Source of the DNA: Ferrimonas marina
GTDB taxonomy: Bacteria; Pseudomonadota; Gammaproteobacteria; Enterobacterales; Shewanellaceae
Assembly: GCF_900129905.1 (NCBI RefSeq)
Contig: NZ_FQXG01000003.1
Span: forward strand, 1-64,000
Direction: 5' to 3'
DNA: 64,000 bases
Under the pieces are notes generated by a model. The model did no database searches. It was not told the DNA's origin and saw only the letters and a program-made list of their open reading frames with translations. A program made the position numbers and the translations under genes. Shown here one piece after another: positions 48,973 to 56,571 of this stretch. Position 1 is the stretch's first letter, and every line of letters starts with the position of its first letter.

Positions 48973-49404
48973 TTACTTCAGCCAGGGGTGGTCGTGAGTG
49001 CGCCTGGTTGGCTTTACGACATTTTCGCTGTAACTCATGCGCATTAATTCATGCATCCTGGCATGATCTGCTTTGCGCACGCTGGGGCCGACTTCTTTGA
49101 GTTGTTGTTTCAACTTGGCGTGGCCGCTAGGCTGCGCGATAGAGGGCGATTCCCGATTTTCCAACTTCTCAGCCAGACGCTGTTGATAGGGGCGCTGATC
49201 AATGCTCGGGCCTGTGCGGGGGTTGTCCTGTTTCGCGGCCTGATAGAAGTGGCGCTTTAGTGTTCCGACACGGTGGGCTTGCTCGGCTGTCTCTGCTTTG
49301 GGTGCGGGGGGCTTTAGGCTCACCTCATGCTCGCCGGCATGTGCCGGTAAGGACATCATGGCAAGTGCGATCACTGAGAGTAAGACGTTAGTGTAACGGC
49401 TCAC
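48973..49404 (-). CDS. Periplasmic helical protein
   Basis: 143 aa. A signal peptide (MSRYTNVLLSVIALAMMSLPAHA) precedes a charged, helical mature part (RPYQQRLAEKLENRE, KLKQQLKEVGPSVRKADHAR). GTG start with AGG upstream, overlapping the end of the 70-aa gene by 17 bp. No family recognised. Confidence 0.65.
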   Translation of the reverse strand: MSRYTNVLLSVIALAMMSLPAHAGEHEVSLKPPAPKAETAEQAHRVGTLKRHFYQAAKQDNPRTGPSIDQRPYQQRLAEKLENRESPSIAQPSGHAKLKQQLKEVGPSVRKADHARMHELMRMSYSENVVKPTRRTHDHPWLK

Positions 49405-49600
49405 AGTCCTGGTTCCTCTGGAGCTCGGCTACCTTACTGAGGTTACTTTTCGCCCGGCTAAACATTTGCGCGACAGCCTGCTCTTTAGGAATTTCACCCG
49501 CGGCTATTTTGGCCATTAGGTCGGCGATAAAGCCCTGCATGTCCCAGGTCTCCGGGCATTGCCTTTTGTGCTTATCCTCGATGAGTTCAAATCTATCCAT
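49388..49600 (-). CDS. Small 70-aa helical protein
   Basis: Soluble helical protein (MQGFIADLMAKIAAGEIPKE) with GGAG before the ATG. Middle gene of a minus-strand operon (96-aa, 70-aa, 143-aa). Function unknown. Confidence 0.6.
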   Translation of the reverse strand: MDRFELIEDKHKRQCPETWDMQGFIADLMAKIAAGEIPKEQAVAQMFSRAKSNLSKVAELQRNQDCEPLH

Positions 49601-49611
49601 TGGCTGCTCCG

Positions 49612-49902
49612 TTAAGCAGCTTGCGTCTCACAAAACTTCCGGACGTGGCGGAACTGCGAAAGTACAAACTGAGTTCTCCTAGGGTTTTGGTGAAACTCGT
49701 GGTTGGCCAGACTGGTCTGCACATCGAGTAGGAAGGCAGAGTACTTGGCCAGGTCCTCGATAATGGAGTCAATGTCTCCGCTCAGGGAGTCACGAACCTC
49801 CGTGTTGATGCAAGCACGATCGACCTTCATCCCGATCTTGACCAGGCTCTTGTGGAGCATGTGGATCTGTCGCTCAATATTGAGAAGGTCGGTTTCTAGC
49901 AT
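49612..49902 (-). CDS. Small 96-aa coiled-coil protein
   Basis: Fully helical (DLLNIERQIHMLHKSLVKIG, DIDSIIEDLAKYSAFLLDVQ), a likely coiled coil, with GAGG seven bases before the ATG. First gene of the three-gene unit, divergent from the promoter at 49969. Function unknown. Confidence 0.6.
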   Translation of the reverse strand: MLETDLLNIERQIHMLHKSLVKIGMKVDRACINTEVRDSLSGDIDSIIEDLAKYSAFLLDVQTSLANHEFHQNPRRTQFVLSQFRHVRKFCETQAA

Positions 49903-49968
49903 CGTTTCACCTCACTTAAAGAATACCACCCGGGATCATCCCATTCGTTATATTGCCTAAATAAATGG

Positions 49969-49996
49969 TTGACCTGGGGTGGTTATTTTGTATACT
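49969..49996 (+). promoter_or_regulatory. Sigma-70 promoter
   Basis: TTGACC, 16-bp spacer, TATACT, 31 bp before the ATG of the 115-aa gene. Confidence 0.8.
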
Positions 49997-50027
49997 CGGA
50001 GATAATTATGGAAATTATAGAGGCGAC

Positions 50028-50375
50028 ATGATGGAACAAGTCAGCCACTCCCGGACCAAATCCCATTACCATTATCACGGCTACCGCATGGTGGGTCGCA
50101 TGGTGTTTTGGTATGTCATGCTGGTGTTCATGGCGACTAAGACCAACTTGCTGCCTCTGCTGGCCAAGAATGCGGAAGCATCGCCGTACCTGGTGGTCGC
50201 GTATTGCTCCGAGATTTTGCATGGGGTTGTGAGCAAGATTGCTCACTCTGACACCTGGATGATAGGCATGGGCCTGGCTTTGATAGCCGCGACCTACGTT
50301 CTCACTCGCGTGTGTGCCCATGAGTACCCAGGTACGGTTAAAGCCTACCTGCCCTACGAGCGGTTCAAGCAATAA
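50028..50375 (+). CDS. Small membrane protein, two spans
   Basis: 115 aa. His/Tyr-rich N-terminus (SHYHYHGYR), spans about 23-42 (MVFWYVMLVFMATKTNLLPL) and about 77-96 (WMIGMGLALIAATYVLTRV). GAGG is four bases before the ATG; the next codon is also ATG. No family recognised; could be an accessory of the transfer machinery. Confidence 0.65.
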   Translation: MMEQVSHSRTKSHYHYHGYRMVGRMVFWYVMLVFMATKTNLLPLLAKNAEASPYLVVAYCSEILHGVVSKIAHSDTWMIGMGLALIAATYVLTRVCAHEYPGTVKAYLPYERFKQ

Positions 50376-50550
50376 GCTTTCGCACTAGCCGTACCGCCAG
50401 GGCGGAAGACAATACTGCCAGGAATACCCAGCCCCCGCTAAGCTGTGCTTGCGGGGGCTCTGTTGTTGCAAAATAGCCCGCCATCCCCAGTGAGCACAGC
50501 GCCACCACGATAAACAGCGCCGCGGTAACCCCTTGAATTGAGAACCTCAT
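50365..50550 (-). CDS. Small 61-aa membrane protein
   Basis: Two spans (about 7-27, VTAALFIVVALCSLGMAGYF; about 38-57, GGWVFLAVLSSALAVRLV) and a basic end. Overlaps the 3' end of the convergent 115-aa gene by 11 bp. Ribosome site distant. Confidence 0.5.
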   Translation of the reverse strand: MRFSIQGVTAALFIVVALCSLGMAGYFATTEPPQAQLSGGWVFLAVLSSALAVRLVRKLIA

Positions 50551-50630
50551 ATCGTCGTTTCATCCTATTGTGGTTATTGGCAACCTCGGTTATACCTATC
50601 CGTAAGAAAGCCAGTGATTGATATGCAGTT

Positions 50631-51011
50631 TTGACAGATTACATTCTTCGTAGTGAGCTTTGCAGGGAAATCCACAACGACCTGGAACTCGAGGAGCTTG
50701 GCTTCTCGCAGGCCGAGGTCGCGACCCTGGTCGACAGTTTCCTGGGCTGTATCCAGCAAACCGTGTCGGACGGTGGCCGGGTGGAGCTGCGTGGGTTCGG
50801 CTGTTTCGAGGGCAAGATGTCTCGTCCTAAGATGGGCCGCAACCCTAAAACCGGTGATCCGGTCGCAGTCGATGCCAAGATCCGCATCCGTTTTAAGGCC
50901 GCCAAGGGTCTGGCCGAGGCCGTTAACAAGTCAGCACCCGTTCGGGACCGGCCGGGATTAGCACAAGCCCAGGCTCGGCATATGAACCGTTCCGCTGCTA
51001 CTGCGGCCTGA
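50631..51011 (+). CDS. HU/IHF-family protein with long tail
   Basis: 126 aa. Standard dimer helices, then the arm VELRGFGCFEGKMSRPKMGR (about 51-70) running into NPKTGDP, and a C-terminal extension of about 30 residues beyond normal HU length (SAPVRDRPGLAQAQARHMNR). Differs from the copy at 42822-43109. Start is TTG with no clear ribosome site. DNA-bending role expected. Confidence 0.85.
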   Translation: MTDYILRSELCREIHNDLELEELGFSQAEVATLVDSFLGCIQQTVSDGGRVELRGFGCFEGKMSRPKMGRNPKTGDPVAVDAKIRIRFKAAKGLAEAVNKSAPVRDRPGLAQAQARHMNRSAATAA

Positions 51012-51024
51012 CCAAGCATTAATT

Positions 51025-52653
51025 ATGCACCCTAGAAACTTCAAGCTCCCGGCGCTGTCGCGCCGGGGGCTGCCTCTGTACTTCTGTGTCTTCGTCCTGG
51101 CATTTTTGCTTGGCCGATTTACCACGCCTACTCCCGACCCCGCTGTTGTTGGCTTCGATCTTGGCTCTGATCCTATTGATGACGCTCCCCTGCTTGCTGG
51201 CGATTTCGTTGGTGATGCCTGGGTGGCGCCACCGGGTGGTGACCCAAGCGATCATTACACTGCCGAGCAAATGGATCAGCTGATCGATAACCTAGCTGCC
51301 ATGCTGAACCAACCTGCCGACACTGGCCTTGATCGGTCGGAGACTGCAGATCCGGCTTCAGTATCAGAGAACTCGACAGCGTCAGCCAACCAAGTTCTGG
51401 TGCAGGCTGAAGCGGGGGCGGAGTTACCCGAGAGGCCACCTGCGGGCCACGGGGCTGAGGATCCCACCGCCAGCAAGGCAGGGGGGAGCACTGGTGACCA
51501 TGAGGTGGCTGAGGCCGTTACTCCTGCTGTTGAAGCTGTCGTTGCCCCAGTGGCAAGTGCCGCCCGTGACAGTCAGGCACAGCCGGCACCGGCGGGGAGC
51601 GTGGTGGCCCATCGGGTGGCCAGTGGCGATAACCTAACCAAGATCCTCAGGCAGCATGGGGTACGGGATCTGGCTGTTACGGTGGTGGAGTTGCTGCGGG
51701 ATAAGCGGTCGAGATCTCGGCTATCCACCCTGCGCAGCGGGGAAGAGCTGTTCATCCGCCAGCACGAGGGGGCTCTGGTGGAGTTATCCATGGACAGCTC
51801 AGCTGGTGAGGCCATGGTGATGAAGCGCAACTCGAAAGGTCGCTTCTACCCTGTCTTCGAGGCCAAAGAGACTGAGACGGTGATCCGCGTTGTCGCTGGC
51901 CAGGTCCAGCGCGGTGTCTTCTTTGACAGTGCGGTTCAGGCCGGTCTATCGGCGTCGATGGTCCAGGGCTTGGTGCGTCACCTTGAGTGGCGGGTCGATT
52001 TCGGTAAGGACATCCGTAACGGCGACCGATTCAGGGTGCTGTTGAAAGAGGTCGTTGCTGGCGGTCAGGCTGTTTCTCCGGCACAAGCGGTAGCGGTGCA
52101 ATACCAGGGAGCCAGGGTGTCCGTTACGCTTTATCGCCATATGGATGGGCAGTTCTACACCGAGGATGGGGAGACAGGCGCCCTGGCTTTCCTGCGTAAG
52201 CCGGTGCTGGAGTACCGTCGGATCAGCAGCGGCTTCTCGCCAAATCGCAAGCACCCCATTACCGGTAGGACCGCCCCGCACAACGGCGTGGATTTTTCTG
52301 GTCCGGTCGGCACCCCGGTGCTGGCGGCCGCTGACGGTGAGGTTGTTGAGGCCCGGTATAAGCGACTCAATGGCAACTTCATCCGGATTAAGCACGGTAA
52401 GTACCAGACCTATTATCTGCACCTGTCAGACATGGCAGTGACCAAGGGGCAGAGGGTTCGGCGCGGTCAGGTGATCGGCTCCCTGGGTAATACTGGCCGT
52501 TCCACTGGGCCCCACCTGCATTTTGAGATCCACGAAAACGGGGTACCTAAGAACCCGCTCACTATGCCGCTGCCAGCATCGAAGGATCTGGAGCAGCTGA
52601 TGGCGGAGGGCTTTATTGAGCGCCTGGCTCGTTACCAAAGCCACCTTGGGTGA
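51025..52653 (+). CDS. M23-family peptidoglycan endopeptidase
   Basis: 542 aa. Membrane anchor (about 16-31, LPLYFCVFVLAFLLGRF), a long Ala/Pro/Glu-rich linker, a LysM-like/OapA region (VAHRVASGDNLTKILRQHG, about 193-211), and a LytM catalytic domain with zinc ligands in TAPHNGVDFSG (about 413-423) and GPHLHFEIHE (about 493-502). Resembles MepM (YebA). It cuts peptide cross-links, perhaps to fit a secretion channel through the wall. No ribosome site: the ATG lies inside a GCATTAATTATGC box. Confidence 0.9.
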   Translation: MHPRNFKLPALSRRGLPLYFCVFVLAFLLGRFTTPTPDPAVVGFDLGSDPIDDAPLLAGDFVGDAWVAPPGGDPSDHYTAEQMDQLIDNLAAMLNQPADTGLDRSETADPASVSENSTASANQVLVQAEAGAELPERPPAGHGAEDPTASKAGGSTGDHEVAEAVTPAVEAVVAPVASAARDSQAQPAPAGSVVAHRVASGDNLTKILRQHGVRDLAVTVVELLRDKRSRSRLSTLRSGEELFIRQHEGALVELSMDSSAGEAMVMKRNSKGRFYPVFEAKETETVIRVVAGQVQRGVFFDSAVQAGLSASMVQGLVRHLEWRVDFGKDIRNGDRFRVLLKEVVAGGQAVSPAQAVAVQYQGARVSVTLYRHMDGQFYTEDGETGALAFLRKPVLEYRRISSGFSPNRKHPITGRTAPHNGVDFSGPVGTPVLAAADGEVVEARYKRLNGNFIRIKHGKYQTYYLHLSDMAVTKGQRVRRGQVIGSLGNTGRSTGPHLHFEIHENGVPKNPLTMPLPASKDLEQLMAEGFIERLARYQSHLG

Positions 52654-52722
52654 TCAGAAAAGCATTGAAGTGACTTACCAAATGCCCATATTCTGCCGAT
52701 TAGTAACGTATCAGGGGTAATT

Positions 52723-53031
52723 TTGGCTACCATCACCATGTTCAACTCAGTGCAGCGAACTACACCCGCACCGGCCGCGCCGGGCGAGGTACGACAGGCG
52801 TCCCAGGCGGCGCCGTCTGCGCCTGCGCGGGGTCAGGAGCCTGGTGTTAAGGTGTCACGCTCCAACGAAGAGGGTTGGCTGGAATCCCGCCTGCTCGAGT
52901 ACCAGCCGCCCAAGTACAAGTCCCTAGAAGACATCGCCCGGGCCATCGAGTCCGGCAATTACCAGATCGACACCCGGGCGCTGGCCGAGCATGTCGCTCA
53001 TGACGTTGCTCAGGGTTCCGCCAGCAAATAA
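52723..53031 (+). CDS. FlgM-like protein (anti-sigma type C-terminus)
   Basis: 102 aa. Disordered Pro/Ala-rich first half, then KYKSLEDIARAIESGNYQID (about 64-83) continuing TRALAEHVAHDV, closely resembling the C-terminal sigma-28-binding part of FlgM (..I..AI..G.Y.ID...IA..). TTG start with AGGGG five bases upstream. No flagellar gene is nearby, so it may control a sigma factor for the element's own benefit. Confidence 0.55.
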   Translation: MATITMFNSVQRTTPAPAAPGEVRQASQAAPSAPARGQEPGVKVSRSNEEGWLESRLLEYQPPKYKSLEDIARAIESGNYQIDTRALAEHVAHDVAQGSASK

Positions 53032-53288
53032 CTGCAGATCGCCAATACCAGGCACATGATGCTGATCCCTGTAGAGGGAATGCTGGTGCTCAGTATCATG
53101 TCCACCACCTCAATCGCGTCCCCGTAGCTTCCGCCCTGTGCGATATGGTAGTAGAGCATGTTTACCGCTGTGCTCTGCAGACTGGCGACGGCACTGGGGT
53201 AATACAGCAGCACCAGGCCGATAATGACCAGTACCACTGAAAGTGTTCGGCATGCCCACCACCTGGCCGGCTTGTTCCAATTCTGCAT
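53010..53288 (-). CDS. Small membrane protein, two spans
   Basis: 92 aa, spans about 14-32 (TLSVVLVIIGLVLLYYPSAV) and about 72-90 (GISIMCLVLAICSYLLA). GGAG is five bases before the ATG. Overlaps the FlgM-like gene's 3' end by 22 bp (convergent). Function unknown. Confidence 0.6.
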   Translation of the reverse strand: MQNWNKPARWWACRTLSVVLVIIGLVLLYYPSAVASLQSTAVNMLYYHIAQGGSYGDAIEVVDMILSTSIPSTGISIMCLVLAICSYLLAEP

Positions 53289-53365
53289 GACTGCTCCGCA
53301 TTATTTATTGAAGTTATCCTAAGCCAAAAATATCATGGCTTAAAACGCTTCAGAGTTTCGTGTTG

Positions 53366-53875
53366 ATGATTATCCCTGCTGTCCCTCGTACCATCAAGGT
53401 TCGCCAACCTGACTTTTGCCTGTCCTCCCAGGGCCTTGTCGAGCAAGAGGCCATGAGCAATGGGCTTCAAGAGTTCTGTGACAACGGAGGCTACCGGGTG
53501 GTTCTGGTGCCTGAGATCGCGGATCTCGGCGAGGTTCCTGTCGAGGCGCTCGAGCAGTGCCTGCGAGAAACAACCCATCTGCAAGGTAGTGACCGGGTCC
53601 TGTTGGTATTTGACGGTGAAGACCCGGAGTTGCCCAGGCTGATCAGTGCTGAAGGCTTTGAGCGGTTGGTGTTCCTGGGGGCTGACACTGCAGTCCGCCG
53701 GTGGGGCACTGGAGCTGTCGCGGATGAGTGGTTGGTGAAGATGCAGCCTGTGGCCATCGGATTGCACCCCGAGTTTTACCCCTTGTGCAGTAGCAAGTTG
53801 CCTGGCGCCATCCGGCAAAAGGTCGAAGACCTGCGCCATCTACTCGGGGCCTCTTGGCTGGTGGGCCTACACTAG
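53366..53875 (+). CDS. Unrecognised 169-aa protein
   Basis: Soluble alpha/beta protein with Rossmann-like alternation (YRVVLVPEIADLGEVPVEAL, SDRVLLVFDGEDPELPRL, FERLVFLGADTAV). Start uncertain: ATG 53366 has no ribosome site; ATG 53453 has GAGG two bases away. Overlaps the topoisomerase stop by 4 bp (convergent). Confidence 0.55.
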   Translation: MIIPAVPRTIKVRQPDFCLSSQGLVEQEAMSNGLQEFCDNGGYRVVLVPEIADLGEVPVEALEQCLRETTHLQGSDRVLLVFDGEDPELPRLISAEGFERLVFLGADTAVRRWGTGAVADEWLVKMQPVAIGLHPEFYPLCSSKLPGAIRQKVEDLRHLLGASWLVGLH

Positions 53876-56424
53876 CTCGCCTTCCGCTTCTTCCTGGCCT
53901 GCCGTTTCTTCGCTTTATCGATGAACTGGCGGCAGGCATCCTCGGTAGCAAACACATCCTCGCCCGGCCGGATCTTTTCTGGCATCCCCTCCGCCAGCTT
54001 TCGTGCGTAGGTTTCCATTTTTTCTGTCGGCGGTACTACGGGCTTAGCTTTCTCAATCAGGGCCGAGCAGGCCTTACTGTCCTTGAGCGCGTTAGCCAGC
54101 GCCTGTTCGCCGCCTAGGGATGTCTGTCCCTCCGGGGTCAGTCTACCCCACAACCCCTCGAGGAAGGCTTTCTGCTTATCCGACGGGGCACCATCCTTGC
54201 TCCCTTCACGTTTGGGGAGTACGTGGATGTTGGCTTCGATGTACTCTACGGCTTTGGCCGGCCGGTTGAGCACAGACCGTGGCACCTCTTCGCCCTTTTG
54301 CTTGGCAATGGCCTCGATGAGGTACTTCATCTTGGGGGTCACCTTGGACGGAGGGCGCCGGGGCTTCTCACCGAGATCCTCCAGGTACTGCTCGTTGAGC
54401 CCGCGGATCACTCCCTCGATAAGCGTGACCTGTTTCTCTACGAAGGAGTCCCGCATGGTGCAGTTTTTCTCGTCGTCTTGGCCCTCAGCAATCTGACGCA
54501 GGTATTCTTCCCATACCGCGGTAGTTTCAGGGACGCGCATCCAGTTTTCGGCTACCGAGTTGATCAGTTCTATCCCTTTTGAGGTGGGTTTGAAGGCACC
54601 GTTATCGACTACTACGTACTTTCGGGCCTTAAGCACCTGAATGACGTTGGTCCGGGTCGCGGGGGTACCGATCCCTTCGGACTTCTCCAAGATCTTGCGG
54701 TATTTGGGGTCCTTTACGTTCTTGCCCACCTTCTCCATTTCGATGGCGATGTTGGTTTCGGTGTAGCGCTGGGGTGGCTTGGTCTTCTTTGAGTCCAGCG
54801 AAAGGGACTGTACCGTGCCCATGTCCCCTTGTTGGAGCTTTTGGAATGACGTGTCCTTGTCCTTAGTGCTGGATTCGCTATAGCTGAGGAAGCCGGGATC
54901 AATGACCCGCTCACCAGTCCCGGTAAACACGCTGTCAGGGTGTCCCAACAGATCCGGCACTGGCAGTGTGAACGTCACCTGCTGGCGGGCCATCTGTGCC
55001 GGTGGCAGCATTGCCAGGACATAGCGTTTTGCGATGGCCTGGTAGGCCTGCTTCATCTGGCCAGAGTTGTACCCCTTCCCTTTCTGCGGCTTGAGGCCTT
55101 CGTCGGGGTAGGTCTTGTGTGTTGGAACCAGCCCGTAGTGAGGGAGATCGGTCTTGACGAAAACTGCCGGGGTAAAGGGTCGGTAAGCATCGTTCTGGCC
55201 GTTATGGATCGCCTGGGCCAACAGTGCCGGCTCTGCCAGCTCTGGTATTGCCGCGGCCGCCGCCAGCATGCCATTGCGTTCATCTGCCTGGGTGTAGAGG
55301 TTCATCGGCAGTTCGGACTTGGTGGTACGTGGGTAACTGACAAAGCCCTGGCCATACAGGTCTTCGATGATGGTTTGGACGACCTCCACCCCGATCTTTA
55401 GCAACTTACCGATATCGGCCTGGGCCTCAGTCAGGGAGTAGGTCTTGGGTGGCGCCTTCTGGGTGTCCTTTTCCTTGTAACTGGTGATCTTGGCCTGATC
55501 TGCGACCATCATGACGCTGTCGTTGAAGCGGTCAACCACCACCTTGTCCGTATAGAGAGGATCGAAGCCCACTTTGGATTCAGACTCAGGGCCGCTGCTC
55601 TCCACCCAGGTGACGCCCTCAGGTTCGCTTGCGTAGATCTCCTGGGTTATCCGGCTCTTGAGCTTGGCGGTGATGATCCCGCCGGCATCAATACTGGCGG
55701 TGATGGAGTAGTGATCCACTGAGACAAAACGTCGGATCTCGCTTTCTCTGCGGACGATCATGGCCAGGGTCGGGGTCTGTACCCTGCCTACCGAGACTAC
55801 GCGTTCCCGCCCGGTATCACCGGTGCCAAGGTGCTTGCCGAACTTCCCGTACTGCCCGTAGAAGGTGTAGGCGCGTACCAGGTAGACAAATGCGCGGTCG
55901 GCCCGCGCCCTGCCCTCTGCAGCGCGCAGGCCGCCCTTGTGCTTGAGAGGATCGAGCAGGTTGCTCATAGCTGTGCGCATGGACTTGGGATCCATGCCCG
56001 CGGCAAACCATGCCCTGCGTATCGGGCCGCGGTAACCGAGGTAGTCGAGGATGTGCCAGCCGATGGCCTCCCCCTCCCTGTCGGAGTCGGTGCCGATGAT
56101 GAACTCATCACATTGGCTGATCAGCTTCTTGATGCGACTAAGGTACGCTTCGGTCCTGGCCGGCGCCGGGATTCCCGGGGGGTCCTCTACCGGGGTTAGT
56201 TCGTAGTTCCGGGGGATCTGCTCGAGGGCTTTGGGGTCATCCCAGCCCAGAGAAGGGTTGATGTCCTGTGGTGATTTGAGTGTAAGCAGGTGGCCTTTGG
56301 CCCAGGTGACGGCAATGGGCTCGCCCTCGAAGGTACCCCGGTGCTGGCCGCTGCCTTTCTCCCAGTCCATCGCTTCAGCAAGGGCGTCAGCAACGCTCTT
56401 TTTTTCGGTCAGCAGCAGTTTCAT
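53872..56424 (-). CDS. topB: Type IA DNA topoisomerase (TopB/TraE-like)
   Basis: 850 aa. N-terminal Toprim with LLLTEKKSVADALAEAM and FIIGTDSDREGEAIGWHIL (DxDxxE at 112-118); gate domain with VGRVQTPTLAMIVRRE (about 213-228); the catalytic Tyr364 in GFVSYPRTTKSELP; and EGIGTPATR later (about 615). The C-terminal 200 residues are basic but lack the zinc fingers of TopA, as in topoisomerase III and plasmid TraE. It decatenates single-strand-linked DNA during replication or transfer. Divergent from the UvrD-like helicase gene, both with A+T boxes. Confidence 0.93.
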   Translation of the reverse strand: MKLLLTEKKSVADALAEAMDWEKGSGQHRGTFEGEPIAVTWAKGHLLTLKSPQDINPSLGWDDPKALEQIPRNYELTPVEDPPGIPAPARTEAYLSRIKKLISQCDEFIIGTDSDREGEAIGWHILDYLGYRGPIRRAWFAAGMDPKSMRTAMSNLLDPLKHKGGLRAAEGRARADRAFVYLVRAYTFYGQYGKFGKHLGTGDTGRERVVSVGRVQTPTLAMIVRRESEIRRFVSVDHYSITASIDAGGIITAKLKSRITQEIYASEPEGVTWVESSGPESESKVGFDPLYTDKVVVDRFNDSVMMVADQAKITSYKEKDTQKAPPKTYSLTEAQADIGKLLKIGVEVVQTIIEDLYGQGFVSYPRTTKSELPMNLYTQADERNGMLAAAAAIPELAEPALLAQAIHNGQNDAYRPFTPAVFVKTDLPHYGLVPTHKTYPDEGLKPQKGKGYNSGQMKQAYQAIAKRYVLAMLPPAQMARQQVTFTLPVPDLLGHPDSVFTGTGERVIDPGFLSYSESSTKDKDTSFQKLQQGDMGTVQSLSLDSKKTKPPQRYTETNIAIEMEKVGKNVKDPKYRKILEKSEGIGTPATRTNVIQVLKARKYVVVDNGAFKPTSKGIELINSVAENWMRVPETTAVWEEYLRQIAEGQDDEKNCTMRDSFVEKQVTLIEGVIRGLNEQYLEDLGEKPRRPPSKVTPKMKYLIEAIAKQKGEEVPRSVLNRPAKAVEYIEANIHVLPKREGSKDGAPSDKQKAFLEGLWGRLTPEGQTSLGGEQALANALKDSKACSALIEKAKPVVPPTEKMETYARKLAEGMPEKIRPGEDVFATEDACRQFIDKAKKRQARKKRKAS

Positions 56425-56490
56425 CTCAATCCAAACAACAGGGGCCTCTCACCATATTACCGATCTCCAGCGGGTCCCCCTGGAACCGAC

Positions 56491-56500
56491 TATTAATTAG
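56491..56500 (-). promoter_or_regulatory. A+T promoter box of topB
   Basis: Minus strand CTAATTAATA, 67 bp before the topB ATG. Confidence 0.45.
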
Positions 56501-56534
56501 CCGGTCTGGTTTGTAGCGACGATGGCCGCTGAGG

Positions 56535-56544
56535 CATAATTAAT
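56535..56544 (+). promoter_or_regulatory. A+T promoter box of the helicase gene
   Basis: CATAATTAAT, 28 bp before the TTG start; pairs divergently with the topB box. Confidence 0.5.
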
Positions 56545-56571
56545 GGATTAACCGACTTCGGATGGTGCAAT

